This document shows, piece by piece, positions 15,574-21,983 of a stretch of 28,091 bases of DNA. The notes below the pieces were generated by a model. It did no database searches, was not told the origin of the DNA, and saw only the letters and a program-made list of their open reading frames with translations. Origin of the DNA: a virus; the IMG/VR virus record IMGVR_UViG_3300042455_003132, positions 1 to 28,091 of that record; one strand, 5' to 3'. A program made the translations under genes and the position numbers. Numbering within the stretch: the first letter of the stretch is position 1; each line of letters starts with the position of its first letter.

Positions 15574-15581
15574 ATAAATAT
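15574..15581 (-). promoter_or_regulatory. ATATTTAT motif before the 284-residue gene
   Basis: The coding strand reads ACATATTTATACG, 22 bases before the ATG at 15551; it lies in the 31-base gap after the portal gene, touching the portal stop. Confidence 0.42.
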
Positions 15582-15582
15582 G

Positions 15583-17445
15583 TTATTTTTCTATACCCTT
15601 GATATTATTTTCGTTTAATAAATCGGATTCTACTGGTTTAGCATCTTCATATAAAGATATTGTTTTAGCTTCTGCCGCTTCTTTAGCTCTTTTTAATTCT
15701 TTTAGGGCTAACGGTGAACCACCTTTATATGCTTGTTGCATTGGGTTTTTGTCCTGTGTAGCAGTCATGTTATATTCCTTACTACCAATTGGGTCTTTAC
15801 CAAATGAACTCTTTTGAGTACCAAATATAGATGCTTTTTGTGTTGGGCGTCCAACTGGATCCTTTTCATCGTATCCAACAGGTACAGCTCCGTTACCATT
15901 TCTTCCTTTACCATATAATGAAGCTAAATCATGTGGAGTACCGAATGATCTACCAGTTTTAGCTGGGTCATTACCTTCATTTTCAACTTGTTGAAGTCTA
16001 AATGCACGTTTTTTATCTTCTAATACTAAATCACGCATCTCATCATACTGATCTTCACTGAATTGGAATATTCTATCGTAAATAAAGTCTGATGGGATTA
16101 AACCTGTATCAAGAGCATCTTTAGCAAGTGAAACTTTTTCTTTCCACATTGCTACTTGTTCTTGTTGGTAGATGATTGATGGAGGTGTTAACGTTAATTC
16201 AAATCCTGTTAATTCATCACCATCAAATCCTTGAGTATATAAATGCACTAATGCAATTTTATATAATTCAGATACAAGTACTTTCTGTACACGCTCAATT
16301 GTACGAGCGAAACGAATATCTTCAGCAGCTAATGTAGCTTTACCAGTTAAATCTTTTTCAAATCCAAAGAATGCTTTAGGTACCTTAAGGGCAGCTAACA
16401 TCTCATCACGTAAGAAATTAACATCTTCAATACCATTATATTCTAAACCTTTTAACGTATCAATCTTAGTATTTTGGTTTGCACCTCTTACTGGAATGAT
16501 AAAGTCTTCAAGTGAATTCTGGATATTGTAACGTAAGTTGTAGTCACCTGTTTGAGCATCCATAAATGGAGTCTTCTTCATTTTATTGGTGATACGCTCC
16601 ATGTAGTTATCCACTTCATGTGCAGGTATTCCGCCAACGTCTACGTAGAAGATACGCTTTTCAGGCGATCTCATAATACGATGAATTAACATCGCATCTT
16701 TCATTAATGTATATTGCTTATAAACCTTACGAGCTGGTTCAATAAATGAACGTCCATAAGGTAAATAGTTAGCATCAGCATATAATCTAAAGTGTGCAAT
16801 TTCATAATTCTCAAAACGCTTTTTCATATTGCTCTTATCCATATGGATAGTAGACGCTAATGCGTTTGGATCATATTCGTAATAAACCTCAAATGGGTTT
16901 TGAGGATTTAAACCTTCTTTTCTAGCTAATTCATATGATGATAAAGGCATAACATTGTATACCCCCATTTCACTATTAATTTCTAAGAATAAATAGAAAT
17001 CACCATATTTACACATTTGGCGAGTCCAAGGCCAAAGGTTAAATTCAATATTTAAAATATCGTAGAATAAGTTATAAAGTACTTTTTGTACTCTTTCATT
17101 TGATGAGCGAATTTGTAAAATCTCACCCGCTTCATTCTTTAATGTAGTTTCATCAGCAACAATATCAAGAGCAGAAGCAATAATAGATTCTGAATCCATT
17201 GCTTCGTAGTCATTATATAATTGTGTTCTTAATGTCTGATAGTTAATAGCAGGGTTGAACATAGCAGACATGCTAGTTCTATGTAAACGCGTAAAACGGT
17301 CTACTAAGCTATTTGTTTGGGCACTTCCATAGGCCTGAGTGCGATCTGTGTCTATCACTTTTAATTGTCCACCACCCACGTTTCTTACGACAACGTCGGT
17401 TGAAAACAATCGTCTCAGCCTTGAAAATAAATCTGTATTAGCCAT
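15583..17445 (-). CDS. gp20: Portal vertex protein (gp20-like)
   Basis: 620 residues, somewhat longer than T4 gp20 (524). Typical portal blocks are YNDYEAMDSESIIASALDIV followed by ADETT, WPWTRQMCKYGDFYLFLEIN, PYGRSFIEPARKVYKQYTLM, and MLIHRIMRSPEKRIFYVDVG with IPAHEVDNYMERI. The GKATLAAEDIRFARTIERVQ segment is the conserved helical crown region. The C-terminal 110 residues (KTGRSFGTPHDLASLYGKGR and beyond) are low-complexity and end ESDLLNENNIKG, with an LNE site that might be processed. The portal forms the dodecameric DNA entry channel, nucleates the prohead and docks the terminase encoded just upstream. The start at 17445 is the first ATG after the promoter-like motif. Confidence 0.94.
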   Translation of the reverse strand: MANTDLFSRLRRLFSTDVVVRNVGGGQLKVIDTDRTQAYGSAQTNSLVDRFTRLHRTSMSAMFNPAINYQTLRTQLYNDYEAMDSESIIASALDIVADETTLKNEAGEILQIRSSNERVQKVLYNLFYDILNIEFNLWPWTRQMCKYGDFYLFLEINSEMGVYNVMPLSSYELARKEGLNPQNPFEVYYEYDPNALASTIHMDKSNMKKRFENYEIAHFRLYADANYLPYGRSFIEPARKVYKQYTLMKDAMLIHRIMRSPEKRIFYVDVGGIPAHEVDNYMERITNKMKKTPFMDAQTGDYNLRYNIQNSLEDFIIPVRGANQNTKIDTLKGLEYNGIEDVNFLRDEMLAALKVPKAFFGFEKDLTGKATLAAEDIRFARTIERVQKVLVSELYKIALVHLYTQGFDGDELTGFELTLTPPSIIYQQEQVAMWKEKVSLAKDALDTGLIPSDFIYDRIFQFSEDQYDEMRDLVLEDKKRAFRLQQVENEGNDPAKTGRSFGTPHDLASLYGKGRNGNGAVPVGYDEKDPVGRPTQKASIFGTQKSSFGKDPIGSKEYNMTATQDKNPMQQAYKGGSPLALKELKRAKEAAEAKTISLYEDAKPVESDLLNENNIKGIEK

Positions 17446-17469
17446 TTTTTTATTTTAGTATGTATATCA

Positions 17470-17477
17470 ATAAATAT
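17470..17477 (-). promoter_or_regulatory. ATATTTAT motif before the portal gene
   Basis: The coding strand reads AGAATATTTATTGAT, 24 bases before the portal ATG at 17445, directly after the terminase stop. Confidence 0.42.
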
Positions 17478-17478
17478 T

Positions 17479-19056
17479 CTAACCAAGTAACCATCGCGTA
17501 TCTTCTGCATTTCCATGGACATCATTTATCTGATATGGGTTACCACCAGGTATCCATTGTCCACCACCATACATTTCTCCACCAGTCTTTTTAAAGTTTA
17601 ATAAACTAGCGGAAGCTAAATCGCGACCCATTTGTGCAAAACGTGATGCTGTATCACGAATAAACAATCCCATTGACAATGCTAACACCAAATCATCGTT
17701 ATACCCGTTCTGCGCTTGTCCTTTACCATGCATCCAAATGAATACTCTTAATTCTTCAAGTAAACGTTTTGAATAGAATGTATAAGACTTGTCTCGAAGG
17801 TACGACTCCATTTTTGAGATAACAAGTGGTCTTGTCTTTGCTGATGTAGTAAATCCAGGAACTGTTTGTCCTGAATCTAACTTGGATAGATATTTGTCAG
17901 CACTTAATTCACCATATGAACGAGGTGAATAGTATAAATTAGCGTATTCTCTGTCTATAATAGTATTTACAACATCCCAACCGATATTAGCATTTTCCAC
18001 CACTAAAAGCGCATTATTATATTCTGTAGCCACCGATACCAACATGTTTCCATATTCGCGTGTACCAATTTGTGACTTAAATTCAGCCACTTGTGTACAT
18101 GACTCAAGATCAATAACTTGAAATGCAGAATAGTCACTTCCATCGCCACGAGCAACGTCGGCAGATACAATATAGTTTTTATTGTAGTCTGGGTATTGCC
18201 ATATCCAAAAGTCACCTCCCATGAATCGGCGTTCAACAGGATCCATAATAAATCCTTCATAGTATGCTAAAGTTTCAGGATCAATTACTGTAGCTCCCGA
18301 TCCTAAAAAGTCACAATCATATTCCTGCGCGAAATCTCTCGCAGTCATATTTTCTTTTTCATTTAACACCCAAGCATCATCTCTATCTGGGTGGACATCC
18401 CATTTTAATTGAATAGGAATAAAACTATTTTTATTTAATTCTGCTTCAACCCAAGTTTTATGGAACCAGTTTCCTACACCATTTGGAGAAGATAATGCTA
18501 CGCAACCACCACCCGTTGAGATGGTAGGTTTGATTGCGGTGTATATCTTATCAATACCTTCAATGAAGGCAGCCTCATCCATAATCAACCAAGATACAGC
18601 AAATGAACGACCAGCATCACTTGATGCAGACGTTGCTTTGATAAAAGACCCATTTGCTAATTTTAATGATGTTTGGTTTGATGCTACTGGTTTAGCTCCT
18701 TTTAACCATGAAGGTAAGTTATTATACATGAATTGAACCTTTTCAACCATGTTTTGTGCTGTTAACTGTTTAGTTGCAATACACAATATCGCTTTATCCT
18801 TATGAAATAACATCAACCATAAAGCATACCCCGCACATAAAGTAGAGATACCTAACTGACGAGATTTGTTAATGATGTTATAATCGTTTGATCGAAATGA
18901 TTTTAATACATCTTCCTGAAACGGATATAGATGAAATAATATTCTACCCTTAATTGGATGGGTAATAAAACAATATTTTCTAAAGAAATGGACAGGATCA
19001 CTCGCACACTTTACATATTCCTGTTTAATTATATCCTTTATATTTTGTTCACTCAT
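17479..19056 (-). CDS. gp17: Terminase large subunit (gp17-like packaging motor)
   Basis: 525 residues. The ATPase domain has Walker B SWLIMDEAAF (155-164, Asp160/Glu161) and coupling motif SSPNG (189-193). The Walker A position reads NKSRQLGIST (63-72), where T4 gp17 has SRQLGKTT: the usual Lys is Ile70 and a Lys sits early at 64, a deviant arrangement like that of some other terminases. The C-terminal RNase H-like nuclease has Asp300 (VSADVARGDGSDYSAFQVID), Glu354 (LVVENANIGWD) and Asp454/455 (GYNDDLVLAL). It cuts concatemeric DNA and drives it into the prohead through the portal. It has its own promoter-like motif and an upstream terminator. No small terminase subunit was recognised in the window. 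Confidence 0.95.
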   Translation of the reverse strand: MSEQNIKDIIKQEYVKCASDPVHFFRKYCFITHPIKGRILFHLYPFQEDVLKSFRSNDYNIINKSRQLGISTLCAGYALWLMLFHKDKAILCIATKQLTAQNMVEKVQFMYNNLPSWLKGAKPVASNQTSLKLANGSFIKATSASSDAGRSFAVSWLIMDEAAFIEGIDKIYTAIKPTISTGGGCVALSSPNGVGNWFHKTWVEAELNKNSFIPIQLKWDVHPDRDDAWVLNEKENMTARDFAQEYDCDFLGSGATVIDPETLAYYEGFIMDPVERRFMGGDFWIWQYPDYNKNYIVSADVARGDGSDYSAFQVIDLESCTQVAEFKSQIGTREYGNMLVSVATEYNNALLVVENANIGWDVVNTIIDREYANLYYSPRSYGELSADKYLSKLDSGQTVPGFTTSAKTRPLVISKMESYLRDKSYTFYSKRLLEELRVFIWMHGKGQAQNGYNDDLVLALSMGLFIRDTASRFAQMGRDLASASLLNFKKTGGEMYGGGQWIPGGNPYQINDVHGNAEDTRWLLG

Positions 19057-19072
19057 ACACTATTTGTTGTAT

Positions 19073-19080
19073 ATAAATAT
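19073..19080 (-). promoter_or_regulatory. ATATTTAT motif before the terminase gene
   Basis: The coding strand reads ATATATTTATATAC, 16 bases before the terminase ATG and fused to the T-tract of the preceding terminator. Confidence 0.45.
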
Positions 19081-19111
19081 ATAAAAAAGGCCCGTTCTTG
19101 CGAACAGGCCT
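19081..19111 (-). terminator. Rho-independent terminator upstream of terminase
   Basis: A stem of AGGCC/GGCCT plus GTTC/GAAC (19102-19111 with 19088-19097, one mismatch) and a 4-base loop is followed on the minus strand by TTTTTTATATA. It ends the transcript carrying the spanin-like gene, which stops at 19135. Confidence 0.88.
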
Positions 19112-19134
19112 AATTATGTGGGGGCGTGGGGTCG

Positions 19135-19827
19135 TTATTTTGCTAACATTAAGTAACCTAAACCACCAATTACGATATAGCTTCCTATACGTTGGAATTT
19201 AGATTTAACTTTTAACTTGTTGTATTGTAATTCTAATTTTTGATATTGTCCTTCCCAACCAGCAATTTCTTTATCTTTATTAGTTAAGATTAATTTATAT
19301 TTATCTTCTTTACTAACATATTTACCAATTACACTATCTTTAACTGTTACTTTTGCTTCTAATGTGTTGATAGTACTATCTTTTAATACGATAATTTGTT
19401 TAGCACCATCTAATTCTACTAAATCCTTAGCAGCAGATACTAATACTGGTTGTGCTACTGGTAATGGATTAGTTATGGTATCTTTAGGGTAACGATTATT
19501 AAATGAACTTATTAACTCATGTTCTGAGTAAGAGTCAACATTATTCTTTTCAATTTCAATTGTTTCAACAATCTTAATTACTTTTGCTTTTTGATGATCT
19601 ACTTTGTATTGTAACTCAACAGCTACTATATCTAAAGAATCAATTGCAGCATCGTCTTTAACGATTTCTGCTTGTAATGAATCATTTACTTTATGTAAGC
19701 TATCCATTTGAGATAAAAATGCTTTATGTTCAACTGAACTACTACATTTTTCAAATAATACACTACCTATTGCTATAATTGCTACTACAACAATAATTTT
19801 TGGTAACCATTTTTTTAATAATAACAT
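19135..19827 (-). CDS. Membrane-anchored coiled-coil protein (spanin-like or inner-membrane virion protein)
   Basis: 230 residues from the ATG at 19827, five bases after the upstream stop. A frame open further upstream would overlap that gene by about 50 bases and delay the membrane segment, so the shorter start is preferred. It has a positively charged start (MLLLKKWLPK), a transmembrane helix (IIVVVAIIAIGSVLF, about 11-25) and Cys28. A long heptad-type coiled coil follows (MDSLHKVNDSLQAEIVKDDA; KYKLILTNKDKEIAGWEGQY), and a second hydrophobic stretch lies at the very C-terminus (IGSYIVIGGLGYLMLAK). N-in/C-out topology with a periplasmic coiled coil resembles i-spanins, which fuse membranes at lysis. 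The C-terminal hydrophobic tail could make it a unimolecular spanin-like bridge. No adjacent endolysin or holin is seen, so the role is tentative. Confidence 0.6.
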   Translation of the reverse strand: MLLLKKWLPKIIVVVAIIAIGSVLFEKCSSSVEHKAFLSQMDSLHKVNDSLQAEIVKDDAAIDSLDIVAVELQYKVDHQKAKVIKIVETIEIEKNNVDSYSEHELISSFNNRYPKDTITNPLPVAQPVLVSAAKDLVELDGAKQIIVLKDSTINTLEAKVTVKDSVIGKYVSKEDKYKLILTNKDKEIAGWEGQYQKLELQYNKLKVKSKFQRIGSYIVIGGLGYLMLAK

Positions 19828-19831
19828 ATTT

Positions 19832-20905
19832 TTATTTTTTAATTCCTGCGTAATATTGCATTCTATGCATTGCTGCTTCATTCACTTCATCTTCTTCCTC
19901 TGTTGGGTTTTCAATTTCAGGAGCTTCAGAAGGTTTTTTAGATAATTTAGGGAAATCAGTTTCTAATTTACCAATTCTATCTTCTAATGATACTTTTAAT
20001 GCACGTAATCTTTCTAATTCATCTGAATTTGTATCTTTAATATCACCTGCACCTGGTCTAGAGCGTTTTGCTTTTAAAATGTTTGATTTAGTAGCAGCTA
20101 AACGGCGTTCTAAATCTGTATGTTTTAACCATGCTTCAAATTCAGCATCAGATAATTTTTCACCATCTGTTGGAGCTGCTTCTCCGCCTGTAATTTCAGG
20201 TTCTTCATCTTCACCTGATGCTTTTGCAGCCGCAAATGATGCGTCAACTTCTTCATCAGACATTTCTTCTTTTCCTGAGATTCCTAGAGCGTCTAGTTCA
20301 TCTTGTGAGAACCCACCAGCACCACCTGCTGTTGTTTCTTCTCCACTATCTGTAGTTGTAGTTGGTCTTGTTGTTGGACGTTGTGCTACTTGTTCAGCTG
20401 AAGGGACAATAATTCCTGCATCAACTAATTCCATGAAATCTTTATTAATTGGGTTTTGCTTATCATACCCCATTTCACCAGCTACGTTCATTTTTGATAC
20501 AGCAGATCCTGCAGCCTTAATAGCAGCAACGATTTTTGCTTTCTTACCAGCCATAGCAGCGATTTGATCATCAGTAACATCATCAGCTAACTGGTAACGA
20601 ATACCTACGTTTGCCATTTCATCTAATTCTGTTGAAGCAACACCTGGTTTTGACAGTCTATTAACTCTAATTTGAGCTGCTTGTATGTTTTTATTAACAG
20701 CATTAATTTCTGCATCTTTTCCTGGTTTATCTTCTGGGGCTACTTGTTGTGCACTTAATTCAGCTTTTTTCTTATTAAGGGCAGCAATTTGTGCTTTTTC
20801 AGCAGCCAATGCCATATCTTGGGCTCTTTTATCCTCAGCAGGACCTTCTTCAATTACTTCAAGTAATGCTTCACGGATAATATCTTGTAGTTCAGATTTT
20901 TTCAT
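19832..20905 (-). CDS. Core-like protein with both class-1 leader and C-terminal RMQxxAGI motif
   Basis: 357 residues from the second Met, at 20905 (MKKSELQDIIREALLEVIEE then GPA). That start aligns exactly with three other leaders and places the ATATTTAT motif 24 bases upstream; the first ATG at 20920 adds five residues. The body is Ala/Glu/Lys-rich and largely disordered or coiled-coil, with a Thr/Gly-rich linker (RPTTRPTTTTDSGEETTAGG) and acidic segments. The C-terminus ends AMHRMQYYAGIKK, like the scaffold's MARMQKLAGITKY. IEE-G in the leader fits a gp21 site. Composition and both signals suggest a prohead core or internal protein rather than an enzyme. No named family. Confidence 0.68.
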   Translation of the reverse strand: MKKSELQDIIREALLEVIEEGPAEDKRAQDMALAAEKAQIAALNKKKAELSAQQVAPEDKPGKDAEINAVNKNIQAAQIRVNRLSKPGVASTELDEMANVGIRYQLADDVTDDQIAAMAGKKAKIVAAIKAAGSAVSKMNVAGEMGYDKQNPINKDFMELVDAGIIVPSAEQVAQRPTTRPTTTTDSGEETTAGGAGGFSQDELDALGISGKEEMSDEEVDASFAAAKASGEDEEPEITGGEAAPTDGEKLSDAEFEAWLKHTDLERRLAATKSNILKAKRSRPGAGDIKDTNSDELERLRALKVSLEDRIGKLETDFPKLSKKPSEAPEIENPTEEEDEVNEAAMHRMQYYAGIKK

Positions 20906-20929
20906 GGTGTCTTTGTTCATATTATATGT

Positions 20930-20937
20930 ATAAATAT
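20930..20937 (-). promoter_or_regulatory. ATATTTAT motif before the core-like gene
   Basis: The coding strand reads ATAATATTTATACAT, 24 bases before the preferred start at 20905 (9 before the alternative at 20920). The longer distance matches other copies and supports the later start. Confidence 0.4.
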
Positions 20938-21455
20938 TATAAATTTTGTAAAATTGTAGCGATACGTTCCTCAGTTGTACCTTCTATAGTAATCAAGCGT
21001 TGAGGTGGATATTCAGCTAATGATAATTTAATAACTTCATCAATTTTACTTCTATATTGTAAATCAGTTTCACGAACACCATTGTCCTCCATATTAACAC
21101 CACGAGGATCAACATAAATAACTAAATCATATTGATTACGAAGCATCATAGCTGCTTCAACAAATGTACGTTTATCAAAATCATTAATTGATTTAGCACC
21201 TAATGTAAATGCACATACATCCCAAATTGTTCTATCTGTAATAATATTTGGATGCAATAATTCACTAGCACGTTCAGATAAAAACACAAACTGACCATTT
21301 AATGTAGAATCAGTATTTAATGGAATACCTAAATCACGCAGATATTTGCTACGTTCTGTAAACACACTATGATCTTTAAATTGATCTAATTCACCTAATG
21401 CTTTTGCTAATGTAGTTTTACCTACAGACATTGTACCTGCTAATCCTATTCTCAT
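20937..21455 (-). CDS. P-loop kinase-like protein (AAA_28 / nucleoside-kinase type)
   Basis: 172 residues. Walker A is GTMSVGKTT (residues 7-15) right at the N-terminus, with a DR motif in IITDRTIWDVCAF (about 72-84) as in nucleoside/nucleotide kinases, and LVIYVDPRGV (about 111-120) in the Walker B/lid region. Length and layout fit the AAA_28 (NadR/Ttd14-like) group or small deoxynucleoside kinases. Substrate cannot be determined. The ATG overlaps the upstream stop as ATGA. It may support nucleotide or NAD metabolism in infected cells, or phosphorylate another small molecule. Placement among virion genes is unusual for a nucleotide-metabolism gene. Confidence 0.78.
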   Translation of the reverse strand: MRIGLAGTMSVGKTTLAKALGELDQFKDHSVFTERSKYLRDLGIPLNTDSTLNGQFVFLSERASELLHPNIITDRTIWDVCAFTLGAKSINDFDKRTFVEAAMMLRNQYDLVIYVDPRGVNMEDNGVRETDLQYRSKIDEVIKLSLAEYPPQRLITIEGTTEERIATILQNL

Positions 21456-21706
21456 TTATTTCTATTATTTATTTTTTTCATTTGACGTGAAGTTTTCTTA
21501 TCCTGCTTTACTTGTTTAGCATTTTGCTTAATAGCTTTTTCAGCACCTGGTTTATACTTAATTTCCACCAAGATAGGACCCCTTGGAAATTTATCCAAGT
21601 TATAAGTCCATGTCTCTACAGCATATTCATCCTCGAATACACGAGTATATTTGCGTGGTGCTTCTACTATTGGTGCTTCTTTTGGTCTACCTCTTCTTTC
21701 TTCCAT
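21452..21706 (-). CDS. Small basic protein, unknown function
   Basis: 84 residues from the ATG at 21706 (MEERRGRPKEAPIVEAPRKY); a TTG five codons upstream is a less likely start. The middle (YAVETWTYNLDKFPRGPILV followed by EIKYKPG) looks like a short beta-rich fold. The C-terminal 25 residues are very Lys/Gln/Asn-rich (KQNAKQVKQDKKTSRQMKKI). The RRGRPK element near the start resembles an AT-hook, which could bind AT-rich DNA. Its stop overlaps the kinase start. No family recognised. Confidence 0.6.
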   Translation of the reverse strand: MEERRGRPKEAPIVEAPRKYTRVFEDEYAVETWTYNLDKFPRGPILVEIKYKPGAEKAIKQNAKQVKQDKKTSRQMKKINNRNK

Positions 21707-21733
21707 ATAATAAAGATACAATCTTTACTCTGC

Positions 21734-21982
21734 TTAAACCCTAGCGCCTGCTGCTTTACCAGCTGCCGTTTTGTAGAATGGTTGACCATTAACGTCTTTC
21801 TTTCTATCTTCCCATTGATCTTTAGTGTATTTAAAACCAAATAACCAATATTCAGCAGCACGTTTATTGCCCTGAGGGATGTAAGCGGGGCCATCCCAAT
21901 TGTGCATTAAGTTTTTATCTTCAATATCTATAGAATAAATTATAGATCCGTCTTTTGTTTTAATTCGTTTTGTTTCTGACAT
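21734..21982 (-). CDS. Small GPA-motif protein, unknown function
   Basis: 82 residues. The central part, NWDGPAYIPQGNKRAAEYWL followed by FGFKYTKDQWEDRK, resembles small phage and Bacteroidota proteins with an N-x-x-GPA-x-I-x-x-x-x-x-x-x-EYW-x-x-G-x-x block that I know only as uncharacterised. It begins one base after the FAD oxidoreductase stop and ends 27 bases before the preferred start of the next gene. No enzymatic motif is visible. Confidence 0.6.
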   Translation of the reverse strand: MSETKRIKTKDGSIIYSIDIEDKNLMHNWDGPAYIPQGNKRAAEYWLFGFKYTKDQWEDRKKDVNGQPFYKTAAGKAAGARV

Positions 21983-21983
21983 T

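Noticed and set aside
18003-18260. 85-codon minus-strand frame inside terminase
   Set aside because: Overlaps the terminase in the region holding its nuclease residues; no independent features.
17479-19056. Terminase N-terminus MSEQNIKDIIKQEYV resembles the class-1 leader
   Set aside because: The spacing is similar, but there is no following x-E/Ala-Gly site and terminases are not packaged in the head, so I treat it as chance helical similarity.
20079-20933. Two plus-strand Ala/Ser-rich frames
   Set aside because: Antisense shadows of the Ala/Glu-rich core-like gene 19832-20905.
21667-21894. 75-codon minus-strand frame overlapping the two small genes
   Set aside because: Alternative frame overlapping the better-supported 21734-21982 and 21452-21706 genes; Lys-rich end is incidental.
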